36,798 bases of DNA, taken from assembly GCA_046541015.1 (NCBI GenBank), contig JBKHEA010000015.1, positions 1 to 36,798 of the forward strand. The letters run 5' to 3'. Position numbers and translations under genes: made by a program. The notes beneath the pieces are model-generated. The model did no database searches, was not told the origin of the DNA, and saw only the letters and a list, made by a program, of their open reading frames with translations. The stretch is from Liberiplasma sp046541015 (lineage in GTDB: Bacteria; Bacillota_I; Bacilli_A; Izemoplasmatales; Izemoplasmataceae). Shown piece after piece: positions 1 through 6,581 of the stretch (its first letter is position 1; each line of letters begins with the position of its first letter).

Positions 1-25
1 CCTAAGGGTTAGCCTTTATTTTTTA
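1..25 (+). terminator. Possible 3' half of a terminator from a gene left of the window
   Basis: The window opens with GGGTTAGCCTTT followed by ATTTTTT. This looks like the descending arm and T-run of an intrinsic terminator whose ascending arm lies before base 1. Only half is visible, so the call is tentative. Confidence 0.3.
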
Positions 26-895
26 CATCATATTTTCATATAAATCAAAGTTGTTCGATAAAAAGTCATGAATTATATTTAAAGGAATCGCATAATTTTC
101 TGTATCCGAATCAAAGGCACTCCAAGTATTCATACCTAGCAAGAATCCATCCTCATCAACTAAAGCACCACCACTATTACCAGAATAAATGAGTGCGGTG
201 TGATAAATAACATTATAATCTACATTAGCAATAGGTCTTAAATCAATATATGCGCCAAACGTGACAACATGTAAAATCCCATTAGGATTACCAACCGCAA
301 GTAAAAACTCACCATCTAATAAAGGGATTTCTAAGCGTGTAAAAATATCAACGATTGGAAGTATTTCATTTGATTCAAAGGCAATAAGTGCTATATCTCT
401 TGCTTCATCAAGCGCAATAATCGAAGCACTCGTACTTTCGCCATTTAAAGTTTCAATGCTTACTTTGCTTTCTTCGATATTGTCGCTAGAAAAAAGAACG
501 TGATAATTAGTTAAAGCATAATAAACGCCTTCTTCATAATGAATGACAAAACCAGAACCTGTTGAAGTTGTCTCTAATATAGGTGTATCTTTAAACCCTA
601 AGGAATATTGTTCGGCTTCTATATATAGGTTTGATGTTCTAATTAAGTCTCGTGTATCAATAATTTTATCAAAGTTTTCAGAAACCGTTACCGTTTCGGT
701 AATCGTTTCATAAACAATTTTTTCTTCATAGACAATAACTTCTTCATAGACTACCTTTTCTGTTTCTTCACATTCATTTGCACAAGTAGAAGCGTCACTT
801 GGATTTAAATAATCTCCAAAATCATTGATTGCCTCGCAACTTGATAGAGTGAAAATCATCATAAAAAATGGTATAATAATTAAAAATTTCTTCAT
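23..895 (-). CDS. HtrA-like trypsin-fold serine protease, lipoprotein
   Basis: Secreted, membrane-anchored S1-family protease, probably in envelope protein quality control. A lipoprotein signal (residues 1-20) ends in the lipobox LSSC with Cys20 as the lipidated residue. Residues 48-72 form a Glu/Val/Tyr/Thr-rich linker with near-repeats (VYEE, IVYEE, IVYET). The protease domain shows His132 (NYHVL), Asp167 (ARDIAL) and Ser241 (GNSGGALV), the complete triad. At 290 residues it ends soon after the protease domain, so there is no PDZ domain as in DegP/HtrA. ATG at 895 is chosen because GAGGTG lies just upstream; the in-frame GTG at 904 would overlap that ribosome site. Family assignment is firm; substrate is unknown. 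Confidence 0.88.
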   Translation of the reverse strand: MKKFLIIIPFFMMIFTLSSCEAINDFGDYLNPSDASTCANECEETEKVVYEEVIVYEEKIVYETITETVTVSENFDKIIDTRDLIRTSNLYIEAEQYSLGFKDTPILETTSTGSGFVIHYEEGVYYALTNYHVLFSSDNIEESKVSIETLNGESTSASIIALDEARDIALIAFESNEILPIVDIFTRLEIPLLDGEFLLAVGNPNGILHVVTFGAYIDLRPIANVDYNVIYHTALIYSGNSGGALVDEDGFLLGMNTWSAFDSDTENYAIPLNIIHDFLSNNFDLYENMM

Positions 896-916
896 CACCG
901 TCACCTCTTAATATAA

Positions 917-942
917 ACCAATAAGGTTCAAATTTTATTGGT
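917..942. promoter_or_regulatory. Inverted repeat in divergent intergenic region
   Basis: ACCAATAA and TTATTGGT form a perfect 8-base inverted repeat with a 10-base spacer between the divergent protease and small membrane protein genes. It could be an operator controlling one or both, or a hairpin in a leader. No matching copy was noticed elsewhere in the window. Confidence 0.4.
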
Positions 943-975
943 AAAAGATCAAATAAATTATAAAGGATGATTTTT

Positions 976-1269
976 ATGGATCAAAACAATCATGCGTTTG
1001 TCGCTTTATTGTTTTCAATTGCAAGTTTACTATTATATATATTTTCAATAATCACAACATTAATGAATCCTTTGGCTGCAAACGTTACAGGATTTCAACT
1101 TTTCGTCACGCCATTAGCTTTATTAGGATTGTTTTTTTCAGTAAAAGGAAATAAAGAAAAAATGCTGTATGATAATGAAAAAAAGCGACTCAAACAAGCG
1201 TTTATACTTTCTATAATAATGATAGTCTTGCCTGTGATCACTTTTTTCATTAGCTTATGGTTTAATTAA
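976..1269 (+). CDS. Small membrane protein of unknown function
   Basis: A 97-residue protein with three hydrophobic segments (about residues 7-27, 37-56 and 75-96). A short charged stretch (KGNKEKMLYDNEKKRLK) between the second and third should lie in the cytoplasm. The ATG at 976 is preferred: AAAGGATG sits at a normal distance, while the in-frame ATG at 967 directly abuts that ribosome site. It is divergent from the protease gene and convergent with the GNAT gene, 15 bases away. No family was recognised. Confidence 0.7.
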   Translation: MDQNNHAFVALLFSIASLLLYIFSIITTLMNPLAANVTGFQLFVTPLALLGLFFSVKGNKEKMLYDNEKKRLKQAFILSIIMIVLPVITFFISLWFN

Positions 1270-1284
1270 GTAAATCTTTTTAAA

Positions 1285-1560
1285 TTATGCTTTTACCTCA
1301 TCATATTCACTATAACGTTCAAATGCTTTAACAACGTAAGAACATGTTGGCTCAATTTTCAGATTTTCTTCTTTAGCAAATAAAGCCAATCGATCTAATA
1401 GTTTCTTAGCGATTTGTTGACCCCTTAAACTTGGATCGACATAAGTAGAATTAGCAATAATCACATTATCTTTTTTAGGGATATATTTAATATAAGCTAT
1501 TGCCTCAGTTTCATTTTCACCTATGTAAAACATATGAGGTCCTTTTTTTATTTCTTCCAT
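1285..1560 (-). CDS. Small GNAT-fold N-acetyltransferase (YjdJ-like)
   Basis: A 91-residue minimal GNAT of the small YjdJ-like group, which has the acetyl-CoA binding core but little substrate domain. The segment YVDPSLRGQQIAKKLLD (about residues 40-56) is motif A with the pyrophosphate-binding RGQQIA loop. A Cys in the EPTCSYV segment matches the conserved Cys of this group. ATG at 1560 is preferred over the upstream in-frame ATG because AGGTGGTGA lies just before it; the longer reading adds 16 residues with no ribosome site. The acetyl acceptor is unknown. Confidence 0.8.
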   Translation of the reverse strand: MEEIKKGPHMFYIGENETEAIAYIKYIPKKDNVIIANSTYVDPSLRGQQIAKKLLDRLALFAKEENLKIEPTCSYVVKAFERYSEYDEVKA

Positions 1561-1660
1561 ACTTTCACCACCTAAACTTATTATAAAACTTTTTAACGTG
1601 AGATACACGAAAAGTGCTTTTTTAGAATACTATTTAGAAATATAAATATTTGATTGAATT

Positions 1661-1700
1661 CATTACAATTTGTTGTTAATATAATTTTGTAATGATTACA
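1661..1700 (+). promoter_or_regulatory. perR promoter with PerR/Fur-type box
   Basis: TATAAT at 1680-1685 is the likely -10. Immediately downstream, TGTAAT-G-ATTACA (1688-1700) is a perfect 6-1-6 palindrome of the kind bound by Fur-family proteins (PerR consensus TTATAATNATTATAA). CATTACAA at 1661-1668 is the inverse of TTGTAATG at 1687-1694, giving a second overlapping symmetry. The position over the start region fits autorepression. The -35 is not clear. Confidence 0.65.
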
Positions 1701-1716
1701 TTTTTGAGGTGATAGG

Positions 1717-2124
1717 ATGGATACAGCCACTTTATTAAAACAAGTAAATATTAAACCTTCTTATACTAGAATGATGATTTATGAGTATTTGAAAAATAAT
1801 CTCAATCATCCAACAGTAGATGATATTTACCAAGACTTAATGACGTCGTTACCAACATTATCTAAAACGACTGTCTATAATACGCTAAAACTATTAATGG
1901 ATAAGCATTTAGTCAATGAGCTAGTCATGGAGCAACAAAAGCATTATGATTTAGTCAGTACACCACATGCGCATTTTCAGTGTGAACGCTGTAACACGAT
2001 TTATGACATTGAAATGATTCCACCTAGTATTGATCCATCATATCTACATCTTTACCAAGTTCATCAAGCTCAATTGATGTACAAAGGATTATGTAGTCAT
2101 TGCAAAAATACATCACGTGCATAA
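1717..2124 (+). CDS. perR: Fur-family peroxide regulator, PerR type
   Basis: A 135-residue DNA-binding repressor with an N-terminal winged helix (residues 1-75) and C-terminal dimerisation/metal domain. Structural zinc Cys pairs are CERC (Cys89, Cys92) and CSHC (Cys126, Cys129). Residues aligning with the regulatory metal site of B. subtilis PerR are His31, Asp78, His84, His86 and Asp97. The Asp at 78, where Fur proteins usually have Glu, supports PerR, which senses peroxide by His oxidation. It starts at ATG 1717 behind GAGGTGATAGG and lies 15 bases upstream of a peroxiredoxin, a typical target. A PerR-like box covers its own promoter. Confidence 0.85.
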   Translation: MDTATLLKQVNIKPSYTRMMIYEYLKNNLNHPTVDDIYQDLMTSLPTLSKTTVYNTLKLLMDKHLVNELVMEQQKHYDLVSTPHAHFQCERCNTIYDIEMIPPSIDPSYLHLYQVHQAQLMYKGLCSHCKNTSRA

Positions 2125-2139
2125 AAGAAAGGATTTAAA

Positions 2140-2832
2140 ATGGAAGATTTATTAAAAGTTACTCAAGAAGAAAGACCTGTAATGCCTTTAATTGGTGACA
2201 AAGCACCATCATTTACTGCTGTAACAACACAAGGCAACATTGATTTTCCCAAAGATTATGAAGGAAAATGGGTTATTTTATTTTCCCATCCTGCAGACTT
2301 TACACCAGTTTGTACAACAGAATTTATGACCTTTGCGAAAATGTATGATGAATTTAAAGCCTTAAATACCGAATTGATTGGATTAAGTGTAGATTCTCTT
2401 TATGCTCATATCGCATGGCTTAGAACCATTAAAGAAAAGATTGAGTATAAAGGCATGAAAAACATGGAAATTACTTTTCCTTTGATTGAAGATATTTCCA
2501 TGAATGTCGCTAAAAAATTCGGAATGATTCAACCAAATCAATCTTCAACTCAAGCCGTGCGCGCAGTATTTATTGTTGACCCAGCGGGAGTTATTAGAAC
2601 GATTCTTTATTATCCCCTATCTACTGGGCGTAACTTTGATGAAATTAAACGCATTATCTTAGCTTTACAAAAAGCTGATAAAGATGGTGTAGCAACCCCT
2701 GCCGATTGGCGTCCTGGTGATGATGTCATTGTTCCACCAGCTGGGACTTGTGGTGTGGCTAAAGACCGAGTTCAGTCAAACGAGGATATGGTTTGTCTTG
2801 ACTGGTTTATGTGTTTAAAAAAGGATGTATAA
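2140..2832 (+). CDS. Peroxiredoxin (Prx6-type, long form)
   Basis: Thiol peroxidase that reduces hydrogen peroxide and organic peroxides. The catalytic motif ADFTPVCTTEF places the peroxidatic Cys at residue 58. The 230-residue length and C-terminal Cys204, Cys219 and Cys225 resemble the long thioredoxin peroxidases of archaea, which resolve the sulfenic acid with C-terminal cysteines, rather than classical AhpC. RPGDDVIVPP, typical of this subfamily, precedes Cys204. AAAGGA lies before the ATG. It is the second gene of the perR operon, so it should be derepressed by peroxide. The electron donor is not encoded nearby. Confidence 0.9.
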   Translation: MEDLLKVTQEERPVMPLIGDKAPSFTAVTTQGNIDFPKDYEGKWVILFSHPADFTPVCTTEFMTFAKMYDEFKALNTELIGLSVDSLYAHIAWLRTIKEKIEYKGMKNMEITFPLIEDISMNVAKKFGMIQPNQSSTQAVRAVFIVDPAGVIRTILYYPLSTGRNFDEIKRIILALQKADKDGVATPADWRPGDDVIVPPAGTCGVAKDRVQSNEDMVCLDWFMCLKKDV

Positions 2833-2840
2833 TCTCCTCT

Positions 2841-2867
2841 AAAGACTTCAGTAGAAGTCTTTTTTTC
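2841..2867 (+). terminator. Intrinsic terminator of perR-peroxiredoxin operon
   Basis: AAAGACTTC and GAAGTCTTT form a perfect 9-base stem with an AGTA loop, running into a T-run. Confidence 0.9.
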
Positions 2868-2919
2868 TTTAATTAAGACCTTTGTTATGATAAAATACTA
2901 AGTAAAGGAGTGTGAAAAA

Positions 2920-3477
2920 ATGCTTGTTATTAAACAGTCTTTTAATGTCTTTAAAGCCTTATTAAACTTTAAAGATTATAAATATTTAGAAATTTTTCTA
3001 AAAAGTGTTCTATTATTATTAATTTTCCCATTGATGCTTATTTTATGGGTAAGCACTTGGTTAGTATATGGCCTTGAGCGTTTACTCAGTCCCTTATATA
3101 AAAAATTAGTAGCGATGATGATGCGTTTATTTTCTTTGCGTGCATATCAAAAAGGCGCAAAGCGATTTCTTTTTAACCTAATATTTCTAATCATGTTTTT
3201 AATTAGTTTACCCTTTATTATAGTTTATTACTTAGCGATTTTTGTAAAGTTTATTTTAAAAAAAATCATGAAAGGCATTATCTTAAAACTTGATTTTAGT
3301 ATTCAGTTTAGTGAAAATACGCTACTTATTTTTGATGATATCCTTCAAGAAGATAACGCATTTAATGCAATATTTAAAGATGCAGCGCAGACACAAGCAT
3401 TTAGTAAAATGCTTGAAAATTTGATTAATAACTCTCCAGAAAACACAATTGATAGTGATGAAAATCCACAAAAATAG
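2920..3477 (+). CDS. Membrane protein of unknown function
   Basis: A 185-residue protein with two clear hydrophobic segments (about residues 24-48 and 85-112). Each is followed by Lys/Arg-rich stretches, and the soluble C-terminal tail (about 120-185) is acidic at its end. ATG 2920 follows AAGGAGTG at good spacing. TATGATAAAAT at about 2886-2896 is a plausible -10 region, so it is probably a single-gene transcript, ending in its own terminator. No family was recognised. Confidence 0.7.
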   Translation: MLVIKQSFNVFKALLNFKDYKYLEIFLKSVLLLLIFPLMLILWVSTWLVYGLERLLSPLYKKLVAMMMRLFSLRAYQKGAKRFLFNLIFLIMFLISLPFIIVYYLAIFVKFILKKIMKGIILKLDFSIQFSENTLLIFDDILQEDNAFNAIFKDAAQTQAFSKMLENLINNSPENTIDSDENPQK

Positions 3478-3496
3478 ACCTTATAAAGGTCTTTTT
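3476..3496 (+). terminator. Intrinsic terminator overlapping the stop codon
   Basis: AGACCTT and AAGGTCT pair around an ATA loop, followed by TTTT. The first arm begins inside the TAG stop codon of the preceding gene. Confidence 0.8.
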
Positions 3497-3504
3497 AATT
3501 GTAA

Positions 3505-3540
3505 TGTATCATAGTTTTTTATTAAGCTTTATGATACAAT
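3505..3540 (+). promoter_or_regulatory. Inverted repeat and -10 region ahead of the ankyrin-type gene
   Basis: TGTATCATA (3505-3513) and TATGATACA (3530-3538) are a perfect 9-base inverted repeat with a 16-base spacer. The right arm overlaps TATGATACAAT, a likely -10 region for the downstream three-gene operon, so the repeat may be an operator. A back-up hairpin for the preceding terminator is the alternative. Confidence 0.45.
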
Positions 3541-3570
3541 AAGATTGATTTTAATAGATAGGAGTAGCCC

Positions 3571-5064
3571 ATGATAAACCAATACAAAGAATTTTTCTTA
3601 TCACAAGATCTTATTTCTGTTACACCTTATGCATTAAGTATTATTGAAGATGATGTTGAAGGCTTTGTACAAGCATTTGAGCCTTTCAAAGATGAAGATA
3701 TACTCATTGATCCAATTGAGATTGCGGCCGCTTACAATAGCTCTAAAGTATTTGATTATCTTATTCATGAATATGATTATTCTGAATACTATAATCCGTT
3801 TAGATTGACTTTACCCGTTATCTTAGTAATATTTGAGCGCGATCATATGCTTTTTGATGCCTTAGAACACATTCCTTTTTCCGATGAACTTTGGTTAGGA
3901 CTTTATGAGTTTATGCTTCAAACAAAAGAAGGGGATTATTTCATTCAGTACTATAAAGCCTATCAATTAGATAAATCGCTTTATCTTGATTTACTTATCT
4001 CTAGTTTAGATAACCCCATCGCTTTTACATATTTGCTTAAACAAAAAGGCTATAAGAAGTTTTTAAAACATGAAGCTTTGATGTATGAAATCATTTGTTA
4101 TCATCAATCTTATTTGGATAAGATTGCGCATGTAGAAGATTTATCATTATACTTTGATATTGAAGATTTTATTCCTATTTTAAGGTTAGATGATCAAGAA
4201 TCCTTTAAAGAAGCTTTACAGTTTATCGTTACTAGAAATATCGACTTAAATAAAATGAATGAGTTTGGACTAACCTTTTTCCATGAAGCTTTACGTCATG
4301 CAGTAAATCCAAATTATGTCTTTTATTTATTTGATAAAGGGGCAAACCCATTTTTTAAAACTAGCAAAGGTTATGCTTCAAGTCATCAATTACTATTTAG
4401 AGATAGTGAGTTCACATTAGAATTATCACGGATTGTTGATTTTGATGCTCAAGACTTATTAGGCTTAACACTAAAAGATTATGATCATCTACAACGCAAA
4501 GACCAGTTACAATTATTAGATGTTTTACTTGTCGTTAAGTGCGTGTTAAATATGGACGAAAGTGCTATTTATGAGCTAGATTATGCAGAATTTTATGATT
4601 TATCTAGTATTCATGGCGTTGATCCTTTTATGAACACCTACAGCCTATTACTTTTTGAAAATACACTCTTTAAGCAGCATTTCAAAGATAAATTTGCGAC
4701 CCAATTAGAGTTAGAAGAACCTGATGAGCTCATTGATTCATTGAAAGAACAATTCATTTATGACAGCAAATCTACGCTTGAAATAATGAACGATTTGTTA
4801 TTACTTGAAGAAGCAGATTATGATAAAATAAGTGCTTTTGCAAAAGATTATCAAACAACCATTAAAATTACAACCGATGACATTGAACTAAATAAAACCG
4901 CCCATGTTGAAATTACATTCGATAAAGATGGTTCGATTAAAAAACATGCAACCATTTATTCTAATTACATCGATGTTTACTATATTCATCGATACTTTAA
5001 CGTCCCGCTTGATCATATTGTATACAGTCCAAATGTATCGAAACATCAGCGTTTCTTAAACTAG
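3571..5064 (+). CDS. Divergent ankyrin-repeat-like protein
   Basis: A 497-residue cytoplasmic protein, acidic, without signal peptide or membrane segment. Residues about 230-270 match the ankyrin pattern: NEFGLTFFHEAL, then a helix and LFDKGANPFFKTSKGYASSHQLL. Other helix pairs such as IEIAAAYNSSKVFDYLI (about 50-66) look like degenerate repeats, suggesting an alpha-solenoid over much of the chain. The last 90 residues become beta-rich and may be a separate domain. AGGAGTAGCCC precedes ATG 3571. It is followed after 8 bases by the MazG-like gene, so the two are probably cotranscribed. Partner and function are unknown. Confidence 0.65.
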   Translation: MINQYKEFFLSQDLISVTPYALSIIEDDVEGFVQAFEPFKDEDILIDPIEIAAAYNSSKVFDYLIHEYDYSEYYNPFRLTLPVILVIFERDHMLFDALEHIPFSDELWLGLYEFMLQTKEGDYFIQYYKAYQLDKSLYLDLLISSLDNPIAFTYLLKQKGYKKFLKHEALMYEIICYHQSYLDKIAHVEDLSLYFDIEDFIPILRLDDQESFKEALQFIVTRNIDLNKMNEFGLTFFHEALRHAVNPNYVFYLFDKGANPFFKTSKGYASSHQLLFRDSEFTLELSRIVDFDAQDLLGLTLKDYDHLQRKDQLQLLDVLLVVKCVLNMDESAIYELDYAEFYDLSSIHGVDPFMNTYSLLLFENTLFKQHFKDKFATQLELEEPDELIDSLKEQFIYDSKSTLEIMNDLLLLEEADYDKISAFAKDYQTTIKITTDDIELNKTAHVEITFDKDGSIKKHATIYSNYIDVYYIHRYFNVPLDHIVYSPNVSKHQRFLN

Positions 5065-5072
5065 GAGGCAGT

Positions 5073-5369
5073 ATGGATAAACTGATTAAAGAAATCATCG
5101 CTTTTAGAGATGAACGAAATTGGAAACCTTATCACACACCGAGTAATTTAGCTAAGAGTATTATGATAGAAGCGGCTGAACTATTAGAAAACTATCAGTG
5201 GGACGATAAAGCGCTTGATCTAAAGAATGTAAAAGAAGAAATTGCTGATATTTTAATTTATACGTTAATGTTAACCCATCACTATGACTTTGATATTGAA
5301 TCATTGATTTTAGATAAACTTGCTAAAAATAACAAAAAATATCCAGCACCAAACAAGAAAGGACTATAA
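5073..5369 (+). CDS. MazG-like nucleotide pyrophosphohydrolase
   Basis: A 98-residue all-alpha enzyme of the MazG/RS21-C6 type, which hydrolyses nucleoside triphosphates (often non-canonical ones) to monophosphate and pyrophosphate. The metal-binding pattern is visible: EAAELLE at about residues 31-37 and EEIADILIY at about 56-64, giving the EExxE and ExxD signature. Start ATG 5073 follows AGGAGGCAGT and the coding sequence is the usual single-domain length. It sits in a close cluster with the NYN-LOTUS gene, whose start is one base beyond its stop. A house-cleaning role is the likely function. Confidence 0.85.
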   Translation: MDKLIKEIIAFRDERNWKPYHTPSNLAKSIMIEAAELLENYQWDDKALDLKNVKEEIADILIYTLMLTHHYDFDIESLILDKLAKNNKKYPAPNKKGL

Positions 5370-5370
5370 A

Positions 5371-6129
5371 ATGAATATTGATGGAAAAAACATTGCTTTA
5401 CTAATTGATGCAGAAAATATATCGCCTAAGTATATTGAGTTAATCATCGATGAAGCCAACAAACATGGAAAGATTAATTATCGAAGAGTTTATGGCGATT
5501 GGACAACAGACCAATTAACACCATGGAAAAACAAAGTGAAAGAATTTGGGTTAACCCCAGTCCAACAGTACGCGTATACTTCAGGAAAAAACGTTTCGGA
5601 TTTTACCCTTATTATTGATGCGATGGATATCTTGTACTCTAATAAGGTAGATAGCTTTTGTATAGTCACAAGTGATTCAGATTTTACAAAACTTGTTACC
5701 CGTTTAAGAGAAGACAATATATTTGTCTTTGGTATGGGTGAAAGTAAAACGCCTATATCGCTTGTGAATTCTTGTGAGACATTCTCTTACTTAGATATTA
5801 TGTATAAAGAAGATCATCCAGAGGAAGTAAAGAAAAAAGAAGTAAAAAAATCAAAAACGAATAGTCCTTTAAAAAATGGTAAAGCATCGGAATCAAGTAT
5901 TACACCCTTAAAAAAGATAAAAGAAGAACTGACACAAATTATCGAAGATAACATCGAAGATGATGGCTATGCTTACTGGAGTGTCGTTGCTCAGCTATTA
6001 CAAAAAAAATTCCCTGGCTTTCATCCACGAAATTATGGTAAACGGGTAAAACCATTAACTTTTTTTGAAGCGATGAGTGAATTTGAAGTTAAGAAAGATA
6101 AAACGGTTATATTCATTAAAACCAAGTAA
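5371..6129 (+). CDS. NYN-domain ribonuclease-like protein with C-terminal OST-HTH/LOTUS domain
   Basis: A 252-residue protein. The NYN (PIN-like) nuclease fold covers about residues 1-145, with conserved acidic residues at LIDAENI (Asp13, Glu15), at DFTLIIDAMD and at VTSDSDF. A Lys/Ser-rich linker (about 148-175) leads to a winged-helix OST-HTH/LOTUS domain (about 178-252) with the IEDDGYAYWSVVAQLLQ segment; such domains bind RNA. Domain order suggests an RNA endonuclease guided by its own RNA-binding module. ATG 5371 behind AAAGGACTATAAA is chosen; an upstream in-frame ATG at 5320 would overlap the MazG-like gene. Targets are unknown. Confidence 0.82.
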   Translation: MNIDGKNIALLIDAENISPKYIELIIDEANKHGKINYRRVYGDWTTDQLTPWKNKVKEFGLTPVQQYAYTSGKNVSDFTLIIDAMDILYSNKVDSFCIVTSDSDFTKLVTRLREDNIFVFGMGESKTPISLVNSCETFSYLDIMYKEDHPEEVKKKEVKKSKTNSPLKNGKASESSITPLKKIKEELTQIIEDNIEDDGYAYWSVVAQLLQKKFPGFHPRNYGKRVKPLTFFEAMSEFEVKKDKTVIFIKTK

Positions 6130-6174
6130 AATACTTGATATTAATAGTTTTTTGGTCAAATTAGAATAAAACAC

Positions 6175-6230
6175 TGGTAACTTTTTGTAAGTTTGTATAT
6201 AATGTTAAGTGTATAGGATTATACAATCCT
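6175..6230 (+). promoter_or_regulatory. Promoter and nested palindromes of the YodB-like regulator
   Basis: TATAAT at 6198-6203 is a clear -10, with TGGTAA 17 bases upstream as a weak -35. Just downstream are two overlapping inverted repeats: TGTATA-GGAT-TATACA (6210-6225) and AGGATT-ATAC-AATCCT (6215-6230). Their place over the transcript start suits autorepression by the dimeric HxlR-type protein encoded next. Confidence 0.55.
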
Positions 6231-6251
6231 CAAATGGTTAGGAGTGATACC

Positions 6252-6554
6252 ATGAGTGAAGCCATTTGTCCAAAATTCGAAAAAGCTATGTCTATGCTTA
6301 GTAAACGTTGGGTTGGCTTAATCATCGATCAATTACTTGATGGGCCAAAACGTTTTAATGAACTAGAAAGTGCAGTTAAATTAAGCGCGAAAGTTTTATC
6401 GGAACGATTAAAATTTTTAGAAGAAGAAGGCGTAGTCAGACGAGAAGTTATTGCTGATACACCCGTTAAAATTACCTATGAACTAACAGAAAAAGGGAAA
6501 TCTTTAAGACCTTTAATGGATAGTACAAGGTCATGGGCAGAGCACTGGTTATAA
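6252..6554 (+). CDS. HxlR/DUF24-family regulator, YodB/CatR-like redox sensor
   Basis: A 100-residue winged-helix dimer. The N terminus MSEAICPKFEKAMSML with Cys6, and the following RWVGLIIDQLLDGPKRFNEL, closely match B. subtilis YodB. There, Cys6 reacts with diamide and quinones and releases DNA. No second Cys is seen, so sensing would be through Cys6 across the dimer or with a low-molecular thiol. ATG 6252 is used because AGGAGTGATACC precedes it; the in-frame ATG at 6234 lies before that ribosome site. No adjacent quinone reductase or azoreductase is present, so targets may lie elsewhere. Confidence 0.83.
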   Translation: MSEAICPKFEKAMSMLSKRWVGLIIDQLLDGPKRFNELESAVKLSAKVLSERLKFLEEEGVVRREVIADTPVKITYELTEKGKSLRPLMDSTRSWAEHWL

Positions 6555-6581
6555 AAAAGGGCTAAATATAGCCCTTTTTTT
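6553..6581. terminator. Bidirectional terminator between the YodB-like gene and groEL
   Basis: AAAAAAGGGCTA and TAGCCCTTTTTT form a stem with an AATA loop, with T-runs on both strands. It serves the two convergent genes and overlaps the groEL stop codon. Confidence 0.92.

Noticed and set aside
3505..3540. Second intrinsic terminator for the 2920 gene
   Set aside because: The 16-base spacer and overlap with a -10-like box make an operator more likely, and no T-run follows the second arm.
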